Of a stretch of DNA of 64,000 bases, positions 1-9,170 are shown piece by piece. Location of the stretch: the NCBI RefSeq assembly GCF_016722895.1, contig NZ_JAEQNA010000001.1, positions 310,001-374,000 on the forward strand, given 5' to 3'. A program made the position numbers and the translations under genes. The notes below the pieces were generated by a model that was not told the origin of the DNA, did no database searches, and saw nothing but the letters and a program-made list of their open reading frames with translations. This DNA is from Ramlibacter aurantiacus (GTDB taxonomy: Bacteria > Pseudomonadota > Gammaproteobacteria > Burkholderiales > Burkholderiaceae_C). Position 1 is the stretch's first letter; each line of letters opens with the position of its first letter.

Positions 1-1
1 C

Positions 2-304
2 GAGAACGACAAGGCGTATGTGGTCAAGGCCGACATCCCCGGCGTGAAGAAGGAAGACATCGACGTGCAGGTCGACGGCAACGTGGTGTCCATCCGCGCC
101 GAGACCCGTAGCGAGAAGGAAACCCGCGGCGATGGCGACCGCGTGCTTCGCAGCGAGCGCAGCTACGGCACGATCTCCCGCAGCTTCAGCCTCGGCCAGG
201 ACGTCGATGCCTCCCAGGTGCAGGCACGCTACGCCGATGGCGTGCTGAGCCTGGAGCTGCCGAAGAAATCGCCCGCCGACTCACGGCGCATCGCCATCCA
301 GTAA
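2..304 (+). CDS. Hsp20/alpha-crystallin small heat shock protein, 3' part (5' end outside window)
   Basis: ATP-independent cytoplasmic holdase that binds unfolding proteins. The frame is open from the left edge, so the true start lies upstream; about 100 codons are visible. They carry most of an alpha-crystallin domain: [11 protein letters not shown] near the edge, the conserved A-x4-GVL signature ([15 protein letters not shown]), and a terminal I-A-I tripeptide, the I-x-I motif used for oligomer assembly. It ends 10 bp before an ABC transporter operon. Hsp20 genes are regular members of low-oxygen/dormancy regulons, which fits the following 22 kb; its own promoter cannot be seen. Confidence 0.9.
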   Translation, partial: ENDKAYVVKADIPGVKKEDIDVQVDGNVVSIRAETRSEKETRGDGDRVLRSERSYGTISRSFSLGQDVDASQVQARYADGVLSLELPKKSPADSRRIAIQ

Positions 305-314
305 CGCCGCCGGC

Positions 315-1040
315 ATGCCGCCTGCCGCCGACCCGCATCCGCCCATCCTGCAGGCCCGCAAGCTCTGCAAGGTGTACGGCAGCGGCGAGGCCGCCGTGCA
401 TGCGCTGCGCGACGTCGACCTGGACGTCGCGCGCGGCGAGTTCGTGGTGCTGCTGGGCGCATCGGGCAGCGGCAAGTCCACGCTGCTGAACATCCTGGGC
501 GGGCTGGACCGGCCCAGCTCCGGCACGCTCAGCTTCGCCGGCCAGCCCCTGACCGGCGTCGGCGAGGACGCGCTCACCACCTACCGCCGCGAGCACGTGG
601 GCTTCGTCTTCCAGTTCTACAACCTCATCCCCAGCCTCACGGTGGCCGAGAACGTGGCGCTGGTGACCGACATCGCCCGCGATCCGATGCCGGTGGACGA
701 GGCCATCGCCCTGGTGGCCCTCTCGCCCCGGCGCAACCACTTTCCCTCGCAGCTCTCCGGCGGCGAGCAGCAGCGCGTGGCGATCGCCCGCGCCATCGCC
801 AAGCGGCCCGAGCTGCTGCTGTGCGACGAGCCCACCGGCGCGCTCGACTACGCCACCGGCAAGCTGGTGCTGGAGGTGATCGCGCGCATCAATGCCGAGC
901 TGGGCACCACGGCGCTGGTGATCACGCACAACGCCGCGATCTCGGGCATGGCCGACCGGGTGGTGCGCGTGGCCGATGGCCGCATCGACCGCATCGAGCG
1001 CCCCGAGCGGCGCCTCACGCCGGCCGAGCTGGCCTGGTGA
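315..1040 (+). CDS. ABC transporter ATP-binding protein (MacB/LolD-type)
   Basis: Nucleotide-binding subunit of an export-type or mechanotransmission ABC transporter, 241 aa. Visible motifs in order: Walker [10 protein letters not shown] (residues 48-56), Q-loop in [14 protein letters not shown], signature [14 protein letters not shown], Walker B LLLCDEP followed by the D-loop TGALD, and the H-loop VITHN. The [14 protein letters not shown] stretch is typical of the LolD/MacB/FtsE branch. Its stop overlaps a GTG of the permease gene, so the subunits are translationally coupled, and an HlyD-like adaptor follows. Substrate unknown. Confidence 0.93.
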   Translation: MPPAADPHPPILQARKLCKVYGSGEAAVHALRDVDLDVARGEFVVLLGASGSGKSTLLNILGGLDRPSSGTLSFAGQPLTGVGEDALTTYRREHVGFVFQFYNLIPSLTVAENVALVTDIARDPMPVDEAIALVALSPRRNHFPSQLSGGEQQRVAIARAIAKRPELLLCDEPTGALDYATGKLVLEVIARINAELGTTALVITHNAAISGMADRVVRVADGRIDRIERPERRLTPAELAW

Positions 1041-1045
1041 CCGGC

Positions 1046-3406
1046 ATGCGCGCCCTCGACCGCAAGGTGCTGCGCGACCTGCGCCTGCTGTGGAGCCAGG
1101 CGCTCACCATCGCGCTGGTGGTGGCCAGCGGCATCGGCGGCTTCCTGGCCACGCTGTCGGCCGTCGACTCGCTGGCGCGGGCCCGCGACGACTTCTACGC
1201 CAGCGGCCGCTTCGCCGACGTGTTCGCCGCCGTCAAGCGGGCGCCCAACGCCATGGCCTCGCGCCTGCTGGAGGTGCCCGGCGTGCTCGACGTGCAGACC
1301 ACGGTGGAGCACTTCGCGCGGGTCACGGTGCCCGGCAGCCCGGACCCGGTGATCGGCCAACTCATCGGCCTCGATGCCGAGCGGCCGCAGCGGCTGAACC
1401 GGGTGCAGCTGCGCTCGGGCCGCTGGCCACAGGGTGCCAGCGGCGGCGAGCTGGAGGCGGTGGTGACCGAAAGCTTCGCGCAGGCGCACGGCCTGCGCCC
1501 CGGCGCCGCGGTCTCCGCGCTGGTCAACGGCAAGCGCCGCAACCTGCGCATCACCGGCACCGCGCTCTCGCCCGAGTACATCTTCGGCGGCCTGTTCGGC
1601 ATGCCGGACCTGCGCGCCTTCGGCGTCTTCTGGGTGGACCACGACGAACTCGCCGCCGCCACCGACATGGCCGGCGCCTTCAACCGGGTGGCGATCAAGC
1701 TGGCCCCCGGGGCTTCCGAGCCGAGGGTGCTGGACGAGGTGACGCGGCGGCTGGCCGGCCAGGGTGGCGCGCCCGCCCACGGCCGCACGGAACAAGCCTC
1801 GCACGCCATGCTGGACAACGAGATCCGCGAGCAGCGCGTGCTGGGCACGGTGCTGCCGGTCATCCTGCTGGCCGTGGCCGGCTTCCTGCTGCACGTGGTC
1901 AGCGCGCGCCTGGTGGCCACCCAGCGCGAACAGGTGGCCGCCCTCAAGGCGCTGGGGTACGGCAACGCGTCCATCGCGCTGCACTACCTGAAGCTGGTCG
2001 CGCCCATGGTGCTGGGCGGTTTCGTGCTGGGCCTGGCGCTGGGCCATTGGATGGGCACCGGCCTCACCGGGCTGTATGCCGAGTTCTTCCGATTCCCCGA
2101 TTTCCACTACCGCCTGGCGCCGGGGCTGGCTCTTGTCGGGCTGGTGCTGGTGACCGTGACCGCCGTGCTGGGCACCTTGACCGCCGTGGCCGCCACCGTG
2201 CGGCTGTCCCCGGCCGAGGCCATGCAGCCGCCGGCACCGGGCCGCTATCGCCGCGCCCTGCTCGAGCGCATTCCCCACCTGCGCCTGGCGCCCAGCCTGC
2301 GCATGATCGTGCGCAACCTGGAGCGTCGGCCCTTGCGCGCGGCGGTCACCATCGGCGGCATGGCCGTGGCGGTGGCCATCGTGATCATGGGAAATTTCCT
2401 GCGCGACGCGATGGACGTGATCGTGGACACGCAGTTCAATCTCGCAATGCGCGGCGACCTGATCGTGTGGACCACCGAGCCGGTGCACGCGATCGCCGGC
2501 CGCGAACTGGCCCGGCTGCCCGGCGTGCTGCAGGTGGAGGCCGGACGCCGGCTGGAAGTGCGCTTCTCGAACGGATCGCGCAGCGAAAAAGGCCTGCTCG
2601 ACTCCTACCCCGCCGCGCCCCGGCTGCAGCGGGTGGTGGACGTGGACCAGGTGAGCCGCCCGCCCGGCCACCACGGCGTGCTGATGACGGACCGGCTGGC
2701 CCGCAAGCTGGGGCTGCAGCCCGGCGACTCCGTGACCGTGGAGGTGCGCGAGGGGGCGCGCGAGGTGCTGCGGCTGGTGGTCGAGCGCACCGTGCGCGAC
2801 ATGATGGGGCTGAACGCCTTCATCGAGCGCGACACCCTCAACCGCGCGCTGGGCGACGGCGACCTGGCCAACTTCTTCAGCCTGCGCACCGGCGCCGGCG
2901 GCGTGACCCCCGTGCTGGAGGCGACCCAGCAACTGCCCAAGGTGGCCGGTGCCTTCAGCAAGGCGACCCTGCTGCGCAACATGCAGGAAGTCAGCGCGCG
3001 CAACGTGCTGATCATGAGCTCCATCCTCACCGCCTTCGCCGCGGTGATCGCCGTCGGCGTGGTCTACAACAACGCCCGCATCGCGCTGGCCGAGCGCACC
3101 TGGGAACTGGCCAGCCTGCGGGTGCTGGGCTTCACCCGCGCCGAAGTCTCGGTGCTGCTGCTGGGCGAGCTGGCCATCGGCATCGGGCTGGCGCTGCCAC
3201 TGGGCATGGCCCTGGGCTGGGCGCTCACGCACGGCGTGGTGGGGTTGATGCAATCCGACCAGTTCATGTTCCCGGTGGTGATCCGTCCGCGCACCTACGC
3301 CTGGGCCGGGCTGTGCGTGGTCGCCGCGGGGGTGGCCAGCGCCATGGTGGTGCGCCGGCGCATCGACCGGCTGGACATGGTGGCCGCCTTGAAGACAAGG
3401 GAATGA
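1046..3406 (+). CDS. FtsX/MacB-type ABC transporter permease
   Basis: Inner-membrane permease of about 786 aa with two FtsX-type membrane modules and two large extracytoplasmic regions. The first membrane helix follows the start (LTIALVVASGIGGFLATL); further helices lie near residues 270-400 and in the last 130 residues. I chose ATG 1046 because related proteins start MRALDRK; a GTG at 1037 overlapping the ATPase stop is the alternative. The gene ends in an ATGA overlap with the adaptor. The ATPase-permease-adaptor order suggests a MacAB-like tripartite exporter needing an outer-membrane channel from elsewhere. The long antisense frames here are GC-driven shadows. Confidence 0.9.
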   Translation: MRALDRKVLRDLRLLWSQALTIALVVASGIGGFLATLSAVDSLARARDDFYASGRFADVFAAVKRAPNAMASRLLEVPGVLDVQTTVEHFARVTVPGSPDPVIGQLIGLDAERPQRLNRVQLRSGRWPQGASGGELEAVVTESFAQAHGLRPGAAVSALVNGKRRNLRITGTALSPEYIFGGLFGMPDLRAFGVFWVDHDELAAATDMAGAFNRVAIKLAPGASEPRVLDEVTRRLAGQGGAPAHGRTEQASHAMLDNEIREQRVLGTVLPVILLAVAGFLLHVVSARLVATQREQVAALKALGYGNASIALHYLKLVAPMVLGGFVLGLALGHWMGTGLTGLYAEFFRFPDFHYRLAPGLALVGLVLVTVTAVLGTLTAVAATVRLSPAEAMQPPAPGRYRRALLERIPHLRLAPSLRMIVRNLERRPLRAAVTIGGMAVAVAIVIMGNFLRDAMDVIVDTQFNLAMRGDLIVWTTEPVHAIAGRELARLPGVLQVEAGRRLEVRFSNGSRSEKGLLDSYPAAPRLQRVVDVDQVSRPPGHHGVLMTDRLARKLGLQPGDSVTVEVREGAREVLRLVVERTVRDMMGLNAFIERDTLNRALGDGDLANFFSLRTGAGGVTPVLEATQQLPKVAGAFSKATLLRNMQEVSARNVLIMSSILTAFAAVIAVGVVYNNARIALAERTWELASLRVLGFTRAEVSVLLLGELAIGIGLALPLGMALGWALTHGVVGLMQSDQFMFPVVIRPRTYAWAGLCVVAAGVASAMVVRRRIDRLDMVAALKTRE

Positions 3407-4599
3407 CGATGAACAAGCGCAGGGTCCTGGTGTGGGGCGGCACGGCGGTGGCCGTGGTCGCCGTCCTGGCGTGGGCGTTCGCGCCGCGCCCGGTGCCGGT
3501 CGAGACCGCGGTCGTGATGACGGGGCATTTCGAGGAAAGCATCGAGGAGGACGCCCGCACCCGCGTGCGGGACCGCTACACCGTCTCGGTGCCGGTGGCC
3601 TCGCGGCTGGTCCGCATCGTGCTGCGCGAGGGCGACCGGGTGGCCGCGGGCGACACCGTGGCGGAGCTGCTGCCTGCCCTGCCGTCCATGATCGACGAGC
3701 GCAGCGCGCGCGAGGCCGCCGCGCGGCTGGCGGCGGCGCGGGCCGGCGTGCAGCGGGCCGGGGCGGCCGTGGAGCGGGCCCGCATCGCGGTCGACGAGGC
3801 CCGCATCGAACTCGACCGCAACGAGCGGCTGGCCCGCGATGGCTTCGTCTCCGGCGCCCGGCTCGACACGCTGCGGCTGGCCCTGCAAACCGCGCAGCGC
3901 GGCCACGAGGCCGCGCGGGCCGAGCGCGAGATGGCGCTGCAGGAACAGGCCCAGGCCGCCGCCGTGCTGCAGCCCGTGGGGCAGGCGCGGACCGGGCAGC
4001 CGCTGCCCGTGCGCGCGCCGATCGACGGCGTGGTGCTGAGGATCGCGCAGCAAAGCGAGGCCACGCTGGTGGCCGGCACCCCGCTGCTGGAGATCGGCGA
4101 CCCGGCGCGCATGGAGGTGGTGGCCGAGCTGCTGACCACCGACGCGGTGCAGGCCCGGCCCGGCCGGCGGGTCGTGATCGAACGCTGGGGCGGACCGCCC
4201 GTCGAGGGCGTCGTGCGGCGGGTCGAGCCGGCGGCGTTCACCAAGGTCTCGGCCCTCGGCGTCGAGGAGCAGCGGGTCAAGGTGCTGATCGACCTGCAGC
4301 GCCCGCCCGAGGGCTGGCAGGTCATGGGCGACGGCTTCCGCGTGACGGCCCGCATCGTCACGCAGAGCGTGGACCGGGCGGTGCTGGTGCCGGTGGGCGC
4401 CCTCTTCCCCTTCGCCGACGGCGGCCTGGCCGCCTACCGCATCGACGGCGGCCGCGCGCGCCTCCAGCCGGTGGAGGTGGCGGGCCGCAACGGCAGTGAG
4501 GCCTGGGTGCGCGAAGGCCTGCAACCCGGGCAGAGCGTCATCGTCTATCCACCGCCTTCGGTGTCCGATGGCCAGCGGGTACAGGTGCGCAAGCCATGA
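3403..4599 (+). CDS. HlyD/MacA-like periplasmic adaptor protein
   Basis: Membrane-fusion protein of 398 aa that would link the ABC permease to an outer-membrane duct. It has an N-terminal membrane anchor (about residues 8-25), a split lipoyl/beta-barrel region beginning VSVPVASRLVRIVLREGD, a long alanine/arginine-rich coiled coil (about residues 95-195) and a C-terminal barrel. The ATG overlaps the permease stop (ATGA), and its own end overlaps the pfkB start by 4 bp, so all four genes look like one transcript. An export role is inferred from the neighbours. Confidence 0.88.
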   Translation: MTMNKRRVLVWGGTAVAVVAVLAWAFAPRPVPVETAVVMTGHFEESIEEDARTRVRDRYTVSVPVASRLVRIVLREGDRVAAGDTVAELLPALPSMIDERSAREAAARLAAARAGVQRAGAAVERARIAVDEARIELDRNERLARDGFVSGARLDTLRLALQTAQRGHEAARAEREMALQEQAQAAAVLQPVGQARTGQPLPVRAPIDGVVLRIAQQSEATLVAGTPLLEIGDPARMEVVAELLTTDAVQARPGRRVVIERWGGPPVEGVVRRVEPAAFTKVSALGVEEQRVKVLIDLQRPPEGWQVMGDGFRVTARIVTQSVDRAVLVPVGALFPFADGGLAAYRIDGGRARLQPVEVAGRNGSEAWVREGLQPGQSVIVYPPPSVSDGQRVQVRKP

Positions 4600-5549
4600 T
4601 CGAGTCCATGACCCTCCTGACTTTCACGCCCAACCCCGCGGTGGACCTGGCGACCCGCACGCCCAGGATCGAGCCCACGCACAAGCTGCGCTGCACCGCG
4701 GCGCAGGTGCATCCCGGCGGCGGCGGCATCAACGTGGCCCGCGTGATCGCGCGGCTGGGCGGCACAGCCACGGCCGTGTACCCGGCCGGCGGCCCGGCCG
4801 GCGAGCGGCTGCAGCAGCTGGTGGCGGCCGAAGGCGTGCATGCGCGGGTGGTGCGCATCGCCGGCGAAACCCGCGAGAACTTCTCGGTGCTGGACGAAGG
4901 TTCGGGCGACGAATACCGCTTCGTGCTGCCCGGGCCCACCTTGTCCGGACGCGAGTGGCTGGCCTGCCTGGAGCATGTCGCCGCGGCGGTGCCGGACTCC
5001 GGCTGGGTGGTGGCCAGCGGCAGCTTGCCGCTGGGCGTCGCCTCCGATGGCTACGCCCAGCTCGCCGGGCTGCTGGCACCCCACGGCGCCCACCTGGTCC
5101 TGGACGCCTCGGGCCCCAGCCTCGCCAGCGCGCTGCAGGCCGGGGTGCACCTGGTCAAGCCCAGCCTGCGTGAGCTGCAGGAACTCACCGGCCACGCCCT
5201 GCCGGACACCCCGTCGCGCCTGGCCGCCTGCCGCGGCCTGATCGAGCGCGGCCAGGCCCGGTGGGTGGCGCTGTCCATGGGGGCGGAAGGCGCCTTGCTG
5301 GTCGGCGCCGGCGGCGCCTGGAAGGCGGACGCCGTCCCGGTGACGGTGGCCAGCACGATCGGCGCGGGCGACAGCTTCCTGGCCGGGCTGGTGTGGGTCC
5401 TGTCGAGAGAGGACCACCCGGAAGAGGCGCTGCGGTTCGCGATGGCGGCGGCGGCGGCGGCGCTGCTGCAGCCGGGCACGGCCTTGTGCGACCCGGCGCA
5501 GGTGCAGCGGCTGCTGCCGCAGGTGCGGGTGGAGGCGGTGGCGTTCTGA
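4596..5549 (+). CDS. pfkB: 6-phosphofructokinase II (PfkB/ribokinase family)
   Basis: Phosphorylates fructose-6-phosphate (possibly tagatose-6-phosphate) in glycolysis, 317 aa. It resembles E. coli Pfk-2 throughout: KLRCTA followed by PGGGGINVAR for substrate binding, the YRFVLPGP stretch, and the C-terminal ribokinase signature TIGAGDSFLAG with the catalytic Asp of GAGD. Translationally coupled to the adaptor gene. A second phosphofructokinase inside a stress gene block is also seen in the mycobacterial DosR regulon (Rv2029c), so a role in glycolytic ATP supply under oxygen limitation is plausible. The gene is followed by a repeat-rich intergenic stretch. Confidence 0.92.
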   Translation: MIESMTLLTFTPNPAVDLATRTPRIEPTHKLRCTAAQVHPGGGGINVARVIARLGGTATAVYPAGGPAGERLQQLVAAEGVHARVVRIAGETRENFSVLDEGSGDEYRFVLPGPTLSGREWLACLEHVAAAVPDSGWVVASGSLPLGVASDGYAQLAGLLAPHGAHLVLDASGPSLASALQAGVHLVKPSLRELQELTGHALPDTPSRLAACRGLIERGQARWVALSMGAEGALLVGAGGAWKADAVPVTVASTIGAGDSFLAGLVWVLSREDHPEEALRFAMAAAAAALLQPGTALCDPAQVQRLLPQVRVEAVAF

Positions 5550-5602
5550 GGCTTGCCAAGACCGCCGGAGCTAACGGCAAGAGGAAGTCTGGCTTCAACC
5601 CA

Positions 5603-5624
5603 GGGCCGAGCGCAGCGACGGCCC
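5603..5624. other. hairpin in the pfkB downstream region
   Basis: A perfect 6-bp inverted repeat, GGGCCG and CGGCCC, with a 10-nt loop, 54 bp after the pfkB stop. No T-run follows. It could help terminate the transcript or be part of an interspersed intergenic repeat. The 5550-5783 interval otherwise holds only the tandem repeat at 5713-5778. Confidence 0.4.
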
Positions 5625-5712
5625 GTGAAGAAAATCCCCTGTGGCTGCGCCGAGGAGCGCCGGGTGGCGGGGGAAAAGAAGCGCAGATGTCTGAGCCCCG
5701 CAGGAGCTCAGG

Positions 5713-5778
5713 GCGAACGGAGTGGGTGCAGGCTCGCGGCGAACGCGGTGGGTGCAGGCTCGCGGCGAACGGAGTGGG
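5713..5778. repeat. 26-bp tandem repeat, two full units and a partial third
   Basis: Units at 5713-5738 and 5739-5764 differ at one base, and a truncated third begins at 5765. The unit reads gcgaacggagtgggtgcagg then ctcgcg. It lies between the converging 3' ends of pfkB and the metallo-hydrolase gene, just before the latter's stop. No coding potential is evident. Confidence 0.75.
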
Positions 5779-5783
5779 CGGGC

Positions 5784-7142
5784 TCAGGCGAGTACCACCC
5801 GCTGCCCCTGCTCCGGCACCGTCACCGCCCACCCCAGCCGCCGCTCCAGCCGCTGGCGCAAGGCATCGGCCGCATCCGGCTCGCCATGCGTCACGAAGGC
5901 GCGGCGCGGGGCGTGCGCCATCTGGCGTAGCCACGCCTCCAGCTGCGACGCATCGGCATGGCCCGACAAGGCATCGAGCACCGCCACCTCGGCCCGGATC
6001 GGGATGTCCTCGCCGTGGATGCGCACCGAGTCGGCCCCGTCGCGCAGCTTGGCCCCGCGCGTGCCGCCGGCCTGGAAGCCCACCAGCAGGATGGTGTTGC
6101 GCCGGTCCGGGCCGAAGGCCTTGAGGTGATGCACCACCCGCCCGCCGGTGGCCATGCCACTGCCGGCGATGATCACCATCGGCCCACGGCGCGCGTTGAG
6201 TTCACGTGATTCGTCGACCGTGCGCACGATGTGCGCCGCCTCCTCCATCGCCCGGCACTCGGTGCTCGACAGGCGCAGCTCCTGCGAGTGGCGGCTGAAG
6301 ACGCCCAGCGCGTCGGCGGCCATCGGGCTGTTCAGGTAGACCGGCAGGTGGTGGATGCGACCCTGCTTCTTGAGCAGGTCGATGCAGTGCAGCAGCGTCT
6401 GCGCGCGCCCGACCGCGAAGGCCGGGATCACCACGGTGCCGCCACGGGCCGAGGTTCGGTTGATGACCTGCGCCAGCTGCTCCAGCACGTCCACCTCCAG
6501 GTGCAGGCGGTCGCCGTAGGTCGATTCGGTGACCACGTAGTCGGCGGCCGGCGGCGGCTCCGGCGCGCGAAGCACCCGGTCGTCGGGGCGGCCCAGGTCT
6601 CCACTGAACAGGACCGAGGTGTGGCCGTCGGCCAGTCGCAGATGCGCGGCGCCCGGCATGTGGCCCGCACGCCCCAGACGGGCATGCAGGCCGCGCACCG
6701 GCTCCCAGTCCTGGTGCCAGGGCACGGTCTCGAACAAGCGCAGGCTGTGTTCGGCATCCTCGCGCGTGTACAACGGCAAGGCCGGCGTGTGCTTGCTGAA
6801 GCGGTGCCGGTTGGCGTACTCGGCCTCCTCCTCCTGCAGCCCGCCGCTGTCCGGCAGCATGATGCGGCACAGATCGCGGGTGGGCGCGGTGCAGTACACC
6901 GGGCCGCGAAAGCCCTGCTTCCACAGCCGCGGCAGATAGCCGCTGTGGTCGATGTGCGCATGCGTGAGCACGATGGCGTCGAGACGCGCGGCCGCCGCGG
7001 GCAGAGGTTCCCAGTTGCGCAGGCGAAGCTGCTTGTAGCCCTGGAACAGGCCGCAGTCGACCAGCAGGTGGCGCCCGCCCGAGGCCACGAGGTATTTCGA
7101 ACCGGTGACGGTGCCGGTCGCGCCGAGGAAGGTGAGGTCCAT
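5784..7142 (-). CDS. MBL-fold beta-CASP RNA metallo-hydrolase
   Basis: Zinc-dependent nuclease-type metallo-hydrolase of 452 aa (YSH1/CPSF73-like bacterial family). It shows the HxHxDH zinc motif HAHIDH (residues 61-66), later ligands in FSGDLG and SGHADASQ, a central beta-CASP insert, and a C-terminal RMMBL segment ending FVTHGEP. Such proteins cleave or trim RNA. They recur next to universal stress proteins in proteobacterial low-oxygen loci, and here usp diverges 138 bp away. RNA as substrate is inferred from the family. Confidence 0.88.
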   Translation of the reverse strand: MDLTFLGATGTVTGSKYLVASGGRHLLVDCGLFQGYKQLRLRNWEPLPAAAARLDAIVLTHAHIDHSGYLPRLWKQGFRGPVYCTAPTRDLCRIMLPDSGGLQEEEAEYANRHRFSKHTPALPLYTREDAEHSLRLFETVPWHQDWEPVRGLHARLGRAGHMPGAAHLRLADGHTSVLFSGDLGRPDDRVLRAPEPPPAADYVVTESTYGDRLHLEVDVLEQLAQVINRTSARGGTVVIPAFAVGRAQTLLHCIDLLKKQGRIHHLPVYLNSPMAADALGVFSRHSQELRLSSTECRAMEEAAHIVRTVDESRELNARRGPMVIIAGSGMATGGRVVHHLKAFGPDRRNTILLVGFQAGGTRGAKLRDGADSVRIHGEDIPIRAEVAVLDALSGHADASQLEAWLRQMAHAPRRAFVTHGEPDAADALRQRLERRLGWAVTVPEQGQRVVLA

Positions 7143-7218
7143 GGCGAATCAGCATACGCCCGGCACAGCCACGATCCCGGCTCATCACGGGGTGCGCGGG
7201 CGACGATGTGCCCGGGAC

Positions 7219-7232
7219 TTGACGCAGCTCAA
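7219..7232 (+). promoter_or_regulatory. FNR/ANR-type box upstream of usp
   Basis: TTGACGCAGCTCAA matches TTGAT-N4-ATCAA at 8 of 10 defined positions. With the box centred at -41.5 the start point would be near 7267, 14 nt before the usp ATG, with a weak -10 (GAAGAT, 7254-7259) in the right place. It is also 77 bp upstream of the divergent hydrolase gene, but no -10 is visible in that direction. Confidence 0.6.
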
Positions 7233-7280
7233 CTCGAGCGGCACGACCCCCCCGAAGATGGCGGGCGACAGGAGGTGAAC

Positions 7281-7733
7281 ATGTACAAGCGAATCATGGT
7301 GGCCGTCGACGGCAGCGACCCTTCCAACCAGGCGCTCGCAGCGGCCCTGCAGCTGGCCGCCGAGTCCGGCGGGCAGGTGCGGCTGGTGCACGTGCTGGAC
7401 GAACTCGACTTCGTCTCCGGCTATGGCTGGGCCCCCGACCTGGTGGCCACCGCCAGGCGGCAGGCCGGCGAGCTGCTACAGGCGGGCGAGCGGCGCGCCG
7501 AGGCGGCCGGTGTGCCGGTCCATTCGCACCTGATCGACGCACCCGGCGAGCGGGTGGGCGACCTGATCGCCCGGGACGCCGAGGACTGGGACGCCGACCT
7601 GCTGGTCACGGGCACCCATGGCCGGCGCGGCGTCGCCCGTGCGGTGCTCGGAAGCGGCGCCGAACAGATCCTGCGCGCGGCCCCGGTGCCGGTGCTGGTG
7701 GTCCGCTCGGGCGACCCCCTGGCCTGCGACTGA
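7281..7733 (+). CDS. universal stress protein, UspA family
   Basis: Single-domain Usp of 150 aa. It ends in the ATP-binding signature G-x2-G-x9-G-S: GTHGRRGV, nine residues, then GSGAEQIL and PVPVLVV. The start is fixed by a strong Shine-Dalgarno (aggaggtgaa) just before ATG 7281; the frame is open upstream but not plausible there. An FNR-type box lies 49 bp upstream of the start. The phosphotransferase/P-loop kinase gene begins 7 bp after its stop, so the two are co-transcribed, the pairing also seen for Rv2005c-Rv2004c in the mycobacterial DosR regulon. Confidence 0.93.
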   Translation: MYKRIMVAVDGSDPSNQALAAALQLAAESGGQVRLVHVLDELDFVSGYGWAPDLVATARRQAGELLQAGERRAEAAGVPVHSHLIDAPGERVGDLIARDAEDWDADLLVTGTHGRRGVARAVLGSGAEQILRAAPVPVLVVRSGDPLACD

Positions 7734-7739
7734 GGCGGC

Positions 7740-9170
7740 ATGCGCGCCGACGAGTCCGACGGCGAATGGGTCCGCCGCCTGGCACGGTCGCTTGGCGCCG
7801 AGCTCGTCGAGACCCACATCTCCTGGGTGCTGCTGACCGGCACCGAGGCCTACAAGCTGAAGAAGCCGCTGCGCCTGCCCTTCCTCGACTACTCGACCCC
7901 CGGGCAGCGGCAGCAGGCCTGCGAAGAGGAAGTCCGGCTCAACGCGCGCCTGGCACCCTCGCTCTACCTGGGCGTGTCACGCGTGACCGGGCCGCGCGAG
8001 TCACCGGCCATCGACGGCCCCGGCGAGCTGCTCGACCACGCGGTGCGGATGCGGCGCTTTCCCCGCGGCGCGCTGTTCAGCGAGCAGCTGGCCGCCGGCG
8101 TGCTGCGCGAGGAGTCCGTCGATCGGCTGGCCCGTCGCATCGCCGGCCTGCACCGCACGGCGGCGGCCTGCACCGAAGGCTTCGACCCCGACGAGCCTGG
8201 CCGGCGCGCCTTCGCCGCCCGCGAAGGCGCAGCGTCCCTGCTGGCCGCGCCAGATGCCGAGTTCCTGGGCGGCTGGCTGCGGGACAGCGCGCGCGACTCG
8301 CTGGCGCTGCGGGCGCAGCGCTTTCACGGCGGCCACGTGCGCGAAGGCCACGGCGACCTGCACCTGGACAACCTGGTGACCCTGGACGGTGAAGTCACCG
8401 CCTTCGACTGCATCGAATTCGACCCGGCGCTGCGCTTCATCGACGTCATCGACGACGCCTGCTTTCCCTTGATGGACTTCGCCGCGCGCGGCCGGGCCGA
8501 CCTCGGCTGGCGCTTCTTCAATGGCTGGCTGGACGAGACGGGCGAGCACGGCGGGCTGCCGCTGCTGCGGCATGGGCTGGTTTATCGCGCCCTGGTGCGG
8601 GCGCAGGTCGAGTCGCTGCGGGGTCGCGCGGCGGCGGCGCAAAGCTATGCAGCGACCGCCTTGTCGTTTGCCCGGCCTGCCGCGGCGCGGCTGGCCATCA
8701 CCCACGGCCTTCCCGGCTCCGGCAAGACCGTGGCTTCGCAGCGGATGCTGCAGGCGGGGGGCGCGATCCGCCTGCGCACCGACGTCGAACGCAAGCGGCT
8801 GTTCGGCCTGAGGCCGCTGGACCGCTCGGCCGATCTCGGCGTGGACCTGTACAGCGCCGAAGCCACGCGCCGCACCTACGCGCACGTGCTCGAGCTGGCT
8901 GGCCAGGCACTGGCCTGCGGCTGGCCGGTGGTGATCGACGGCGCGTTCCTGCGGCACGCCGAACGAGACCGGGCGCGCGCCCTGGCAAGCCGCCTGGGCG
9001 TGGAATTCGGCATCGCCCACTGCGCGGCGCCGCTGGCTGAACTGCGGCGGCGACTGATGGCACGACAAGGCGATGCCTCCGAAGCGGACGTGCAGGTCCT
9101 GGAGCAGTTGAGCCTGCAGGCCGAGCCGCTGTCGACGGACGAGCAAGGCCTGGTGCTGGATGTGCCCTGA
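7740..9170 (+). CDS. bifunctional aminoglycoside phosphotransferase-like / P-loop kinase protein (Rv2004c-like)
   Basis: Two-domain protein of 476 aa. Residues 1-310 resemble the aminoglycoside/choline kinase fold, with the catalytic segment GHGDLHLDN and the metal-binding AFDCIEFDP. Residues 315-476 are a gluconokinase/zeta-toxin-like P-loop kinase with Walker A GLPGSGKT (323-330). The true substrate of this family is unknown; the APH resemblance does not by itself mean antibiotic resistance. It starts 7 bp after usp. The mycobacterial homologue Rv2004c is a DosR-regulon gene next to a usp. Confidence 0.87.
   Translation: MRADESDGEWVRRLARSLGAELVETHISWVLLTGTEAYKLKKPLRLPFLDYSTPGQRQQACEEEVRLNARLAPSLYLGVSRVTGPRESPAIDGPGELLDHAVRMRRFPRGALFSEQLAAGVLREESVDRLARRIAGLHRTAAACTEGFDPDEPGRRAFAAREGAASLLAAPDAEFLGGWLRDSARDSLALRAQRFHGGHVREGHGDLHLDNLVTLDGEVTAFDCIEFDPALRFIDVIDDACFPLMDFAARGRADLGWRFFNGWLDETGEHGGLPLLRHGLVYRALVRAQVESLRGRAAAAQSYAATALSFARPAAARLAITHGLPGSGKTVASQRMLQAGGAIRLRTDVERKRLFGLRPLDRSADLGVDLYSAEATRRTYAHVLELAGQALACGWPVVIDGAFLRHAERDRARALASRLGVEFGIAHCAAPLAELRRRLMARQGDASEADVQVLEQLSLQAEPLSTDEQGLVLDVP

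Noticed and set aside
848..3253. Long minus-strand open frame of 801 codons opposite the ABC permease gene
   Set aside because: Composition rich in His/Gln/Gly/Arg without any motif; a GC-driven antisense shadow of a well-supported permease. The same applies to long antisense frames opposite the adaptor, ATPase, SulP and ppsA genes.
6231..7280. N-terminal extension of the usp frame
   Set aside because: Antisense to the metallo-hydrolase; the Shine-Dalgarno before ATG 7281 and family length fix the start.
7740..9170. Aminoglycoside resistance gene
   Set aside because: The APH-like domain is fused to a P-loop kinase and paired with usp, a stress-regulon family; no evidence for drug phosphorylation.
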